A DNA stretch of 64,000 nucleotides from assembly GCA_963921825.1 (NCBI GenBank), contig OY997591.1, positions 23,493,515 to 23,557,514 of the forward strand, written 5' to 3'. The notes below the pieces were generated by a model, which was not told the DNA's origin, did not search any database, and worked only from the letters and a program-made list of their open reading frames with translations. Shown piece after piece: positions 1 to 11,397 of the stretch. Every line of letters begins with the position of its first letter. Within the stretch, counting starts at the first letter, position 1. Source of the stretch: Erodium maritimum (lineage: Eukaryota > Streptophyta > Magnoliopsida > Geraniales > Geraniaceae). Both the position numbers and the translations under genes were made by a program.

Positions 1-230
1 TCATCTTCATTTACACCTGTTCGCCCAGAAACAAAAGCAGGTTTGACCCAAACTCCGATCATCAAATCACTCCATTTCTTGCCCAATCCAGGCGAAGTCG
101 ACGAGGATTTGAATTTTCCTGTGCTAATTCTCGCCAATGGAGGAGAGGTAGAACATTAAAATTAGGAAAAAGACAACCTCGGATCGTCCGCTATGGATTA
201 AGACCCATTTTTGGATTCTTGTATTCCTTG

Positions 231-239
231 TTTATAAAA
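231..239 (+). promoter_or_regulatory. Candidate TATA box of the kinase gene
   Basis: TTTATAAAA lies about 115 bp upstream of the chosen ATG. A start site about 30 bp downstream would give a 5' leader of roughly 85 nt. It is the only good TATA-like match close to the first exon. Inferred from position and sequence only. Confidence 0.45.
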
Positions 240-348
240 CTGTGTTGTGCTCAGTCCTCGCTTTCGTTTACTTCAACAACATCACATGTTTTTGGTGTTT
301 CGATTTCTTATCTCTCTGTCTGAAATTGTTCTTCACCTTTCCCTATTC

Positions 349-3300
349 ATGGAAGACTCCGGATCTGGATCACTGTCTTTCAAGGTAATTGTCTTCTTTA
401 TCTCTTGATGTTTCTGTAAATTTGCCTCAACTCATTATTTGGCTACTTGTCCATTTCTTATACCCATTTAAAACATCAACTAAACTTACTCGTGAGTACT
501 AATTAGTGGGGTTTTCAAGTTCCCAATACTACTTTTTGGGGATTTTCTTCTCCATACCTGTTTTATTTTTCTTTTTTAGTTAATTTGATGTGTGCATAAA
601 TTAGGCTTTGTTTATTTGATGATTATCCTGTTTTTATTTAATGATGCTTTTTGGCTTCGAATGTTAGGTGCTGCTTGGCCGTAAACCATGCATTTAGTTT
701 CAGGACACGTGCTTTTGTTTGTATTTTTTTATGTTGTGATCATAAGTTTTACCCTCGTGTATGATAATCTGTTATACAATAGTATTTGTTTATTAGAATG
801 GATTTGAACTTAAAATTTGTACTCATCATCATGTGCCGTTTTCTTAGAATTAATTGCTTACTAGTGTTTGTCTACTTTTCGTGTCACTCGCTTGCAAGCT
901 AAGTTGCTTGGACTGAAGACAACAAAATCTCTCTAGTAAAAAGGAATTATTCAATTGCCCTGCATAAGCACTTTGCCTTTTTATTTGGAATTCTAAGAAA
1001 TTTGTGATTTACCACGTTATTGAAGTCCATTTAACTGTGGAAGGAAACCAAATGGTGTGAAGTTGAGTTCACACAATTTGTTGTGCATACATCCGTGTGA
1101 AGTTGAGTTCACAATTAAGCTATTTGAGCTTCTGTTTCTCTGTGAGCAGAGGAGTCAGCAGCAATTAGTTGACTCTGAAAGTCCGTATCGCCTTCTCTGT
1201 TGTTCAAGTAAGGGCGATAAAGCTGGTGTAATTCAGGAGCTAGAGAAGGGAGTCGAGGCCACTGTGGCTGATTATGATAGAAGAACAGCACTTCACCTGG
1301 CATCATGTGAAGGCTGCACTGAAATTGTTGTCCTACTTCTTGAGAAAGGAGCTGATGTGAACTCTATAGATCGTTGGGGTCGCACTGTAAGTTAAATGCC
1401 CACATCTTCACTTAACCTTATTGCATCATCATATGCATATAGCATTTTTAGTGCATCACAACAAAAACTGTCTATCATGTAACACTATGGGTTATGTGCA
1501 TATAGTTTATTTGCTGCCAAACAATCAGATGCGTGCTAAACTTAGTCTGACCATTACGATTTTTATGTGCATCTAATTCAGAAAATTATTCCCAATGCAA
1601 TTTTCTTTTTCTAACGTTATTGGTTTATCCCAAGAAGGTTTCATGAAAGAGGAAGGAAAAGAAAGGAGAGTTATAAAATGACATTTGAATTTGCAAATTA
1701 TGATCTTTGTGCGTGTCCCTTTTGAACTGTGCAAATTATATTAATGGTTTAAAAAGAAAAAAAATACATTTTTATATTATTTAATTAGGTCATAATCATT
1801 TGTTGTTCATTGTTTGGCATGGTTACTAGGATCTTAGATTGCATGTTTGAAGAACTTTTACTTTGTTAAAAGCCTCAAATGGTCATTATATTTTTTGTTA
1901 CTTGAGGGGCTTCTTGACATATGTCAATGCGGGTTGATACTGGTGTACCCTTTGAAGTTACTATTACCATTGCAATGTTCTGTCATTCGGTCGACATGAC
2001 CATGTTGGCCTCATGTTGATATAAATGACTTTGCAGCCATTGTCAGATGCTCGCAGTTTTGGCCATGATGAAATATGCAAAATCTTGCTGGCCAAGGGTG
2101 GAATAGATCCGGTAGCTTCTTCACACTGTTATTATAATGATGATTCTCAGGGATCCAAGATAAAGATATAAAAACTTGACCGTGCCACACCGGGAACTAT
2201 ATGATTGCATACTTACTTTATCCTTTATACTCTTATGTTGATTAAATAATTATTTAACTCTTTGTTTTACAACAGGTGGGTCTTGACTGCCAAGCTCCAT
2301 GTTATTCGATTGATCACACAGAGATTCGCATGGATGAAGCAATAAAAATTGGAGAAGTAATTTTCAAATTTTAACTAATATGAAAATCATCTGTAGTTCT
2401 TTTCAAAGGAAGATATTTACTATGATGACAATTGGAGCAACTTGAATACTACCCTTTCAAGTGCATCAAGAGCTCATGTGAAGTATTTTAGATATTTCTC
2501 CCCTACTAATGTTTTAATGCGGCAGGGATCATATGGTGAAATTTATCTAGTGAACTGGCGCGGTACACAAGTTGCTGCAAAGACAATTCGTTCTTCCATT
2601 GCATCAAACTCAAGAGTGAAGTGAGTTGACCTATGCTTTGATTTGGTGTGAAGGTCTTGTTTCTATTGTTAATGATTTTGCTTAATTCATGTTACGATTC
2701 ATCACAAAATGGACTTTAATTTTACCTGTCCATAAATGCACCAAATATAACTAAATGAAGTTGTTTGATCAACAATTCCTAATCTACCCCTGCCCTAAAT
2801 GAAGTGATGTGATGAAGTTATCTATGATGTAGAAAGAATTAAAAGCATCAACGTCTAGAACTCACTGTCGATGATTTACGAAGAAACCAACCCGTATGGA
2901 TGAAAGCTAAGCAAGTTTTCTTTTAAACTTTTACCTAAATATAAGCATGTTAGTTTGAAGTTTCATGAAGCATTAATTCATGCTTAAAGGTTAGATGTCA
3001 GGTGAAGAGATGGTCAGAATTGCATATTTTCCCTAATGGGGCTCACGTGGTTGACTACTGTCTTATATGAATAATACTTAAGGGCCAGGACTGCCTGTGG
3101 AAATGAAAGAGGTTTCAGGATAAACTTGAGGAGAAAAAAATATTTAGAACCAAAACGCCCTTACCTGAAAGTTTGGGAACTTATTTTGCCTTCAAGTTAT
3201 TTTATGCTTATATTTGTTGGTTGTGATAATGAAACTCCTTACAGAATTTAATTCTTTTGCCGTTTTAACTGCTTTTGAGTAAACAAGTTTGGCTCCTGAG

Positions 3301-5382
3301 TATGACTTACTGTTTCATATTAAAAATTTAAGCTGGTAGACTTTTGAAAGAAATTTTAACATATTTTTTTTTCTTTCTAGAATCAATAATGTGTATACTG
3401 TTTCAAGTTCTATAATAGACGAAACCTCCTGAACTTTTTCAATACATGTTTTCTACATACCCTTTTTGATTTTATATTTTTGTATAGGATTAACTTCTTG
3501 AAGGAATTGGCCCTTTGGCAAACGTTGCGGCACCCTAATATTGTGCAGTTCCTTGGTGTCCTAAAGCACCCTGACCGTTTGATCTTCCTGACTGAGTATC
3601 TTTGCAATGTCAGTTAATTAGACTTATAAATTTCAGTATATATTCATTTTATTGTGAATTTTATCAAAAATTTAGTTTTTCCCTTAATTTGAAATCTAGG
3701 GAAGTTTACATGATATTTTGAGAAGGAAAGGAAAGCTTGATCCACTTACCGCTGTTGCATATGCTTTGGATATTGCAAGGTATTTCAAGAGATGCACTTT
3801 TGTTATTTAAGTTTGTTTCTTGCAACTTTAATTCTAGGAGGAATCAATTTTCCCCTTAAAGTTTGGACTGTCACAATCATTTTTTATGTGAGGTTAGAGG
3901 ATGCCCAATTGTCTTTTTGGTAATTTAGTACAACTTCAAACTCTTTTCTCCCATTATATGTTTCTAGTGACATGGTTTGGAGGGTGTTCATCATGACCTT
4001 AACAGCTAAAGCAATATGCTCAATATTGAAACTGCATCTAGTGATTTACTTTGATTCGAGGCATGCTTGATTTCAATTCATGGCACGTCTCTGCTCAATA
4101 TATTGTGCATGTCATAAAAGGTGGTGAAGTATTCATATATTTGAATTGTGGACTTTTTAACAAGAACATTTTTTATGATTGCTTGCAGTTCAATCTTAGT
4201 CATTAATTTATTTTGGATTGAAAAAGTTGAAGATCAATCTTTGTTTTTCAATCTGAATATTATTTCTGTATTTGTTTTTGTTCAATCTTTGTTTTATGCT
4301 GTATGTTTCACTGTTCGAACTCTTGCCAATTGCAACCAATGCTAACTTCTTTTGTCTTCAAAATCATGTATTGAACTATTTACAAAGGGCCGACAATCCA
4401 AAGATTGAACAAATGTCTTCTGTAGTTCACACCTATTTTTTAACATGCTTTTAATTATACTGCTCTTCAAATTCATGCTTTTTTCTGAATCATAGTAATT
4501 TTGTAGAGGTATGAATTATCTTCACCACCATAAACCGCATGCTATAGTTCACCGGGACCTGACGCCAAGGTATGCAAATGGGTTACTTTGATTAAATCCT
4601 AATTGCATTGCATGGATCAAATGTTTCTTTGTACCGATAAGCCAACCAACTACAGTTGTATCAACAAGTATTATTATCTTGTTTGGTTGTTACTTTCAGT
4701 AATGTGCTGCAAGATGAATCTGGACGGCTGAAAGTAACAGATTTTGGGCTGAGCAAAATTGCACAGGAAAAAGATTCTGTCTTCTACAAAATGACAGGAG
4801 GCACGGGGTCATGTAAGATCGGTAAATAACTACATTATTGTGAAATAATAGATGGAATGGTTTCTTAGATTAGATGGTGCTGTGACATTTGTTAGATCGA
4901 TATATGGCGCCAGAGGTGTATCGGCGTGAATCTTATGGCAAGAGTGTTGATGTCTTCTCATTTGCTCTAACTGTGCATGAGGTATGGTTTTGTCTTACAA
5001 AATAGCATTTGAGAATTGGTTAGCACTTAGATTAGCTAGTTTGTGTTATCACTTGCAGATGTTTCAAGGGAAGCCGTCTAATAGTGGAGAAGCCCCACAA
5101 CAGATTGCAGACAGGCGGGCGTATGAACATTCTCGTCCACCTCTCTCTTCGTATCTCTACCCCGAGCCAATCAGGGTGTGAGTAATTTATTTCACTACAC
5201 TCACCTTGCTGTGTTACTTTCATGGATTGAATAAAACTTTTTACAGGCTTCTTCGAGACTGCTGGCACAGAAATCCAGAGTTGAGGCCTACATTTGAACA
5301 GATCATTTCACGGCTGGAGGTCATCCAAGAAGGTTTGAAAATGAAATCCACGGGAGCGCCCTGTACCTGTGCCGTTCTCTGA
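349..5382 (+). CDS. Ankyrin-repeat Raf-like (ILK-type) protein kinase, 12 exons
   Basis: Exons read by GT-AG borders and phase: 349-384, 1150-1386, 2037-2111, 2276-2356, 2526-2620, 3488-3608, 3700-3779, 4507-4569, 4700-4812, 4896-4981, 5059-5177, 5247-5382; 1242 nt, 413 residues plus TGA. Ankyrin repeats occupy about residues 20-115 (RTALHLASCEG, GADVNSIDRWGRTPL). The kinase domain follows: Gly loop GEGSYG near 142-147, VAAK lysine near 162, alpha-C glutamate in FLKEL near 181, HRDLTPSN at 257-264, DFG at 277-279, APE at 305-307, and a final DCWHRNPELRPTF block. This layout is that of plant integrin-linked-kinase-like proteins (group C1 Raf-like MAPKKKs), cytosolic or membrane-associated Ser/Thr kinases in stress and ion signalling. 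The HRD loop has Thr in place of the usual Lys two residues after Asp. All phases join without a stop. The exon 1 ATG and the first intron are the least certain parts. Confidence 0.9.
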
Positions 5383-5384
5383 AC

Positions 5385-5390
5385 AATAAA
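5385..5390 (+). terminator. Candidate polyadenylation signal of the kinase gene
   Basis: AATAAA starts two bases after the stop codon. Being so close, it may not be the one used; the next few hundred bases are AT-rich and could hold others. Confidence 0.35.
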
Positions 5391-5717
5391 ATCCACAAGA
5401 CAACAGTATATATATACATACATGCACTAAATTATGTTTATGTTTTCCAGACTGAGACTGGGTTGTTGTGATATACAGTGAACTCTGTTGAAGAAAATGA
5501 TCGTGAATTGTGGAGAACACATACACATGCCTGCTATATAGCATAGAAGCCACATAAGATCGTCGTTTTCGTTTACTATGGACATGAACCGTTCATAATT
5601 GCTTTAGTTTGTGCTGCTTCATGGGCTCTCTTCTGTATTTATATTTCTACTTCAGCTAGTGAAGCTGCATTTGAAAGAAGTAAAACGAGAGCAATCTTAA
5701 AAATAGATGAAATGTTA
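5391..5717. other. 3' flank of the kinase gene, no further gene seen
   Basis: AT-rich sequence between the kinase stop codon and the Mutator-like element. It probably contains the 3' UTR. No other coding or structural feature is recognisable. Confidence 0.5.
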
Positions 5718-5726
5718 TAAATATAA

Positions 5727-7197
5727 GGTATGCCCTAAATCTTTCAGATTTTATTTAAAGTACTTTTAATCTTTTTTATATCATTTTGATACCCTAAATT
5801 TTTATTTGTGTCAGTTTAATACTCGTCGTTAACTTTCTGTCCAATTTTGGATGAAAAATTATGCATGACATATGACCTAAATATTTTTAAAAGTACCAAA
5901 TTCATCATTTGGTCTAGTAAAACCCTAATTTCACTTCTTCAACCTTCTCCCCCACACAATACACTCTAAGCCACGGTCCTCCATCGCAGCTCGCATCTCT
6001 AATGCGTTTGGAGAACCGGAGCTCTTGACGGCGGCAGAGGAGTTCCGGTGGTGGATCTGGTCACAAAGTCATGGTCTTCGTTCTCGTTTGTGTTGGTCAG
6101 ATCTGAAGTCGGCGAGCTTTTGCTTTTGGTCTTCAACGTCGTGGACGACGGCTTGTAGATTTTGTAGACGTAGTTCGTGGCTGGATCCACTCCCGAGGTC
6201 CAGCGTCCTCCGCCGCCGCCGAAGCAAATCCACTGGGGACGAGTCGCCCTCCATCTCCACGACAAGTCTGAGCTCCACCTCAAGGACTTCAATTACGAGT
6301 TGAAAGAGTCTCAGGCGAATTTCACTTGCATATCTGTTTTGAGTTGAATCTTAAGATTCAAGTTTGGATTTTGTGGATTTTGTTACAAAATTTTGATTTG
6401 CAGCTTGGTTTTGAGAATCTATGAATTTTTCATTTTCTTAGATTTTGGTTTCACTTTCGGAAATATTCTCTTTTGCTGTCAAGTTATATGACCTTTGTCG
6501 TAGTGAAATTGGTTGAGTTGATTGTATTTGGATGTTTGATGGATTCTGAAAATGGTTTCAGTTTTAGATTCTAAAAATTCTTAATGTGTTGATATTGGAT
6601 TTGTTGTCATATTTTAATGTTATGTTTGTTAGAACATCTGAATGTGTCGATGATTGAATGGATTTACAAAGATTTGTTGTGGAATTGATCTTAGAAGTTA
6701 TGACAAATGGATGATTTTTTTTTGAAATGTGATGAGAAATGGATGATAATATCTCTTTAGGATTCTTTTAAAATAAATATTGAATTTTTAAATATAAAAT
6801 ATGATTCTTATAAATAAAATTTTAAATATAATTAAATAAAAAATTCAAATAAAGTGATTTTTAAAAAATAAATACAGAATTTTTAGATAAAAATTGGATT
6901 TTTTTTAAAAATAAAATTGATTTTTAGATAAAAAAAATAAATTCTTAAAAAATGATTTTTTAAAATAAAAATATGATTTTTTAAAATAAAAATAATTTTA
7001 GAAAATCAATGGCATAGGTTTGAAAATTTGATTGTTTGTGATGATTATTATGGTCATTTGACCTGTTTTAGATGAAAAGTTAACGACGGTAACTAAAATG
7101 ACACAAATAAAAATTAATGGTACTGAGGTGACACGAAAACGAATAAGAACTCTAAATGAAATATGAAATATTTAGGGTACTGAGGTGAAATTATCCC
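5727..7197. mobile_element. Non-autonomous Mutator-like element (MULE), 1471 bp
   Basis: The ends are diverged terminal inverted repeats of about 170 bp. The left end reads GGTATGCCCTAAATC and the reverse complement of the right end GGGATAATTTCACCTC; both then pass through TACCCTAAA-like blocks and a shared GTCGTTAACTTT motif. The element is flanked by a perfect 9-bp direct repeat TAAATATAA (5718-5726 and 7198-7206), the TSD length typical of Mutator elements. It has no transposase. The interior holds a GC-rich segment (about 5985-6310) followed by very AT-rich DNA. Confidence 0.75.
5985..6310. other. GC-rich segment inside the MULE, possible captured gene fragment
   Basis: Base composition changes abruptly from the AT-rich element to GC-rich, codon-like sequence open on both strands (97-residue frame on minus, 92 on plus). 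Neither frame matches a family I recognise. Capture of host gene pieces is well known for plant MULEs (Pack-MULEs), so this is the first explanation to test. It is not a supported gene. Confidence 0.4.
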
Positions 7198-7250
7198 TAA
7201 ATATAATAATTATGTTGGATGAGCTTTTGATTTTCTTTGGAGTATATTAT

Positions 7251-7403
7251 TGTAACACCCCGCCGTCCCACACAGGGCCCCACGCGCGGCGATGTTAGGT
7301 CTGCAGCCCAGTACACCCCAACCCCTCTGGTGTACTGTCCACAGACAAATACCAACCCAGGTTGTTGGTGAGACTTGAACCAAAGACCTCGCCCTTTATA
7401 GCA
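7251..7403 (-). mobile_element. SINE copy 1, 5'-truncated, minus orientation
   Basis: It matches the 3' body of the fuller SINE copy at 7543-7736, including the downstream half of the tRNA-like B-box region. With copy 2 it forms a perfect inverted repeat: 7251-7379 pairs with 7404-7532 (129 bp) around a 24-bp loop. The loop carries this copy's continuation of the tRNA-like region. Confidence 0.7.
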
Positions 7404-7541
7404 TTCAAGTCTCACCAACAACCTGGGTTGGTATTTGTCTGTGGACAGTACACCAGAGGGGTTGGGGTGTACTGGGCTGCAGACCTAACATCGCCGCGCG
7501 TGGGGCCCTGTGTGGGACGGCGGGGTGTTACAAAAAAGTGC
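7404..7541 (+). mobile_element. SINE copy 2, 5'-truncated, plus orientation
   Basis: It starts inside the B-box region (TTCAAGTCTCACC) and runs to a short A-rich tail followed by GTG. It is the exact reverse complement of copy 1 over 129 bp. Its tail also meets the tail of copy 3 in reverse at a GTGCAC centre, so copies 2 and 3 form a second, less perfect inverted repeat. Confidence 0.7.
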
Positions 7542-7736
7542 ACTTTTTTATAACACCCCGCCGTCCCACACAGGGCCCCACGCGCGGTGATGCTAGGTCT
7601 GCAGCCCAATACACCCCAACCCCTCTGGTGTATTGTCCACAGACAAATACCAACCTAGGTTGTTGGTGAGACTTGAACCCAAGACCTCACCCTTTATAGC
7701 ATTTCCTTGAGTGATGCTATCACCAATTGAGCTAGC
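7542..7736 (-). mobile_element. tRNA-derived SINE copy 3, nearly full length, minus orientation
   Basis: Read on the minus strand it has an RNA polymerase III A box (TAGCTCAATTGG) near its start and a B box (GGTTCAAGTCT) about 50 bp later. A body of about 110 bp and a short A-rich tail follow. This is the layout of a plant tRNA-derived SINE. The first few tRNA bases are missing where LTR A1 begins at 7737. Confidence 0.75.
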
Positions 7737-8040
7737 TGTCACGCCCCAATTTCAGTAAACCGAACTCGGGACGCGAACGTTTTAAAATAAAGAACACTTG
7801 AAACCTGTTTTCATTGAATCACTTTAAAATACCAGTTTAGTTCAACAAAATAATAATTACAACTTAAAACACGTCCCAACAAGTGGACCAAAAACATGGT
7901 ATCCGTCGCTAGACTCAAAACACCCAGAAAACCGCTTCAAGCTTCAGAAGCTCACCTAGTCCAGCCTACGAACGGTACCTGTAGGAAAAGCAGCTAGGGG
8001 TGAGCGTTCGCTCACCACCGCGGATAACAGACTGACTACG

Positions 8041-8267
8041 GCATAATTAGCAGAATAAGTCGGTGACACCAACAACGACTCAAAGACACACACACGACCA
8101 AAATGCTTTCCTCAACCGACTCAACACTCGGACACGTTATGTAGACCCCACCCTACGATTGACGACCTCCTCCAAGACACGACTGACAACCACACAATAC
8201 CAAACAAGATCACAAAGGATCGCAAACCAGCTGCTCAGTAACCAATCTTTGTATCTCGCCCTTCCCG
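8041..8267 (+). repeat. 227-bp direct repeat within LTR A1, first copy
   Basis: Nearly identical to 8803-9029, offset 762 bp. Only a few substitutions are seen, for example AAGTCGG against AAGCCGG. The two copies flank a reversed GC-rich LTR fragment and a 31-base C run. Confidence 0.85.
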
Positions 8268-8274
8268 TGCACCG

Positions 8275-8306
<32 letters not shown>

Positions 8307-8799
8307 TCTTCTCTAGCTCACGTCGCCGCCGCCGCCGTTGGCCAAGTCTCCGTCCAGCCACGGCACCACCACCGAGCCCCGCCTCTCTCCCTCGTCTTCT
8401 CGGACCAGACCCGCCGTCGCCGGCGCTCCTCTCGCCTCTCTCTCCCGAGGGTCCGCCGCCTCCTCCCCTTCTCGTCGTCGGAACCCTCGAACCCGATCCC
8501 CGTCGTCCAAGATCTGAGACGGGTGAGGGGCCACCGTGCCTCGCCGTGCTCTACCGCCACGCCCGGCACCGCGACCACCTCCCGCCGCCCTTATCTCCCC
8601 TACGGTGAGCCACCACCGTGTCCGGCCGGCTTTATCGCCGTCGAGGGTCGTTGGATTTTCTGACCGAGCCCTCCCTTTCGTTGTATTGTTTTCCACTTAT
8701 GTTAAATCTGTTAATGTTAAATCCGTTAATGTTAAATCCGTTAATGTTAAATCTGTTAATGTTGAATCTGTAAATGTTGAATCTGTTAATACGAAAACA
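8268..8799 (-). repeat. Reversed LTR fragment inserted in LTR A1, with C31 run and 15-bp tandem repeat
   Basis: GTCTCCGTCCAGCCAC and AAGATCTGAGACGGG-type blocks resemble LTR A2 around 12019-12220, which is in reverse orientation, so this piece is inverted relative to A1. It starts with a run of 31 C (8275-8305). It ends with six copies of a 15-bp unit, TGTTAAATCCGTTAA with variants (8700-8790), which produce a false VNVKSVNVKS frame. Confidence 0.55.
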
Positions 8800-8802
8800 A
8801 CT

Positions 8803-9029
8803 GTATAATTAGCAGAATAAGCCGGTGACACCAACAACGACTCAAAGACACACACACGACCAAAATGCTTTCCTCAACCGACTCAACACTCGGACACGTT
8901 ATGTAGACCCCACCCTACGATTGACGACCTCCTCCAAGACACGACTGACAACCACACAATACCAAACAAGATCACAAAGGATCGCAAACCAGCTGCTCAG
9001 TAACCAATCTCTGTATCTCGCCCTTTCCG
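8803..9029 (+). repeat. 227-bp direct repeat within LTR A1, second copy
   Basis: Second copy of 8041-8267. It resumes the normal order of the LTR, continuing directly into the hairpin minisatellite. Confidence 0.85.
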
Positions 9030-9215
9030 ATCCCAGTCGGTACAGGCGCTCGACCTGTCGCACAACTTCTCCCGATCCCAGTCGGGAGGCTAACCCACAA
9101 CCTCTCCGCTTCACCCGATCCCAGTCGGGTGGTTAGCCACACCCGCGCGTCCTTCCCCCGATCCCAGTCAGGGAGCTAGCCCACAACCCCTCCGCTTCTC
9201 CCGATCCCAGTCGGG
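9028..9215. repeat. Minisatellite with CCCGATCCCAGTCGGG hairpin units
   Basis: Five copies about 43 bp apart (near 9028, 9072, 9117, 9159 and 9201). Each contains CGATCCCAGTCGGG, which can fold on itself. The same position in A2, B and C holds different arrays. Confidence 0.75.
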
Positions 9216-9369
9216 AGGCTAGCTACACCACACAACCTCCACCAGTATCAGGTAACCAAACACAATCACAAACAAGTTCAAACAGACAGTGACGACACCG
9301 GTGACAACTCCACAGGCACTCTAGGCCAACAAGACACCAACAACCAAACGCAGGTTCAACAACTCTACG

Positions 9370-9610
9370 GGCCCTCATGGCCACCCAAGACACCAACGGT
9401 AAAGTACGGGTTCACAACCCCACGGGCACTCACGGCCACCAAAACACCGAAACGACAACACGGGCTCTCATGGCCACCCAAGACTCAGCAATAAAAAACA
9501 CGGGCTCTCAAGGCCACCCAAACTCGACAATAAATAACACGGGCTCTCAAGGCCACCCAACTCAACAATAAATAACACGGGCTCTCAAGGCCACCCAAAC
9601 CCAACAACAA
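9370..9610. repeat. Minisatellite with GGCCACCCAA / CACGGGCTCTCA units
   Basis: About six imperfect units of 35-40 bp built on CACGGGCTCTCA-GGCCACCCAA. Related arrays lie at the same place in LTRs A2 (13456-13640, reversed), B (57-bp units, reversed) and C (39-bp units). Confidence 0.75.
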
Positions 9611-11397
9611 ATAACGCACAACAACCTCTGGCATAATCGATGCCTCCAACAGTCCTAAGATCACTAGTTTCACAAACAACCTCCGGGCATGGTCATATGC
9701 CTCCAGCAGTCCTACTATCAACAGTTTCACAATCAACCTCCGGGCATGGTCATATGCCTCCAGTAATTCTACTAACGCTAAGTTCTCTGCTCCTACGACA
9801 CTACTAAGTGTCACATGCATTTCCAGTATTCGCTACGTTCCCGTATCATGCATTTCTAATATTCGATAACCTACTTAACCCACGACACCCCGGTGTCACA
9901 TGCAATTCTACAGTTAACTTTCCCTAGTCAGGGCCGAGATCCGGCTACTTTTCCCTACCTCACGACGATACCGCAGCAGCGTCTCCTAGCTGCTGACGAC
10001 CGGGCCAACGCCGTCTTTCAGGGCGAAGTCCGCGTCTGGGTGTAACTCCGGTTTTCTCTTCGATCGAAGCCGCACTCTACTTTACACAGAAAGTTACAAT
10101 TAATACCGGTTTCACAAATTGATTTAAAGGTTACGACGGTTTCGATTAAGTTCAAAGGATTCTTTTTGACTCGAGCGAGCTAAAAGTGGGATTACGACGA
10201 ATCGGGTTCGAGTACCCGAGCACCGAAACCGGTGCACGTTTCCAAGGCACGGTTCCAATGCACAGATCTCGAGGCATGATTCCCGAGGCACCCGTTTCAG
10301 CGTTCCGCTTTTATCCCGTTCAAGATCCAAATTACCGTTCAGTTTAAACGTCATGTTTAGTCAAGGCTCCAGATTTATTACAATAGTCCCAAAACCCAAA
10401 TTAAATCGAATCTGATTTTTAAACCCCTTTCTATTTAAATTAGGTTTTGTTATACTTTCCTTTTGAAAATTGTTTTCTTTTCACATTTAAGATCCAACTT
10501 CGATTCCACACGCCCAAAAATCAGTTCTTTTGATCAAGACAGATCTTAACCCTTTTTGAATAAATCTGATTTTCGTTTTAAATTCAGTTTTCTTTTCAAA
10601 ACCTTTTGATCTTGCTTCCAACAGTTCAGATCCAAAAAGAGATCGGTTTCAACAGAGCCTAGAACCACCAAGAACGTTCCAGAACTGAGAACACTCGGGA
10701 AAAGAAAGCAAAGGGAAGGAGGAAGAAGATTTGAGCCCGACCGGTCACCGGCGAAGACACCGCCGGCGACCAAAACCTCACGGGCTTGTTCTCATCGTGG
10801 GGAAAGGATGACGGCGAGGGTGAGGCGGCCGTCACGGGAATGGCTGGTTGCAGCCGGGAGAACGGTGGAGCTCGACGGGAGCTTGGTCACGCGCCGGTGG
10901 AGAGAAGAAACAAGGTGAGGGGAGGGTGGAGCTCGGTGTTTGGCCGGCGAGCTCGCCAGAGCGAAAAACGAGCGGGAACGTGGCGGCCGAGAGGTTCGAC
11001 GAAGAAGGGGAGACGGGTTCGCGTGTCGTGCGGTGGTGGTCGGAAACGGACCCGGAGACGGCTGGAAGGTCGGATCTAGGGGAGGGCGGCGGCAGACGTG
11101 AAGAGGGAGGTGAGGATTCGACGAAGAAGAAGAGGAAAACGGGAGAGGGTCGGCGACCAGAAACGAAGGAGGAGGAGAAAAATGGGATTAGGGTTTCTGA
11201 ACCCTGATCTCCTCCTTAAGTAAAGCGGGCCAGATGCCTCTTTGGGCCTTAGAAGATGAAGCGGGCCTCCCGGCCCAAGTGAAGAGGTGCTGGGTCGGCC
11301 GGGTCACCTGGTCGGGTCTGGTCCATCCGACCCGGTTCTCTTTTTTTTTTTGAAGTCGGTCTAATTTTCCCACTCGATTTCTACTCACGACACTACA

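Larger units (their letters stand above)
7737..11397 (+). mobile_element. LTR copy A1 of a ~3-kb LTR family, forward
   Basis: It starts TGTCACGCCCC and ends CACTACA, so it has TG..CA ends. It shares the order of conserved blocks with copies A2, B and C: a GTGAGCGTTCGCTCAC palindrome (8000-8015), two minisatellite zones, a CATGGTCATATGCCTCC block, a CCCTAGTCAGGGCCGAGATCC block, then GC-rich sequence. It is longer than the others because of an internal insertion and duplication (8041-9029). No 5-bp TSD was found: CTAGC is on the left and GTAAA on the right. No gag-pol is attached. The long frames inside are repeat artefacts. Assignment to Ty3/gypsy rests on the terminal sequence and LTR size, and is inference. 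Confidence 0.65.

Noticed and set aside
7542-7736. A real tRNA gene suggested by the A and B boxes
   Set aside because: No acceptor stem or complete cloverleaf is formed, and the sequence continues into a SINE body with A-rich tail present in three copies.
8063-8696. Proline- or arginine-rich frames of 181, 127 and 86 residues as genes
   Set aside because: They run through the C31 homopolymer and GC-rich LTR sequence, overlap on both strands, and have no domain.
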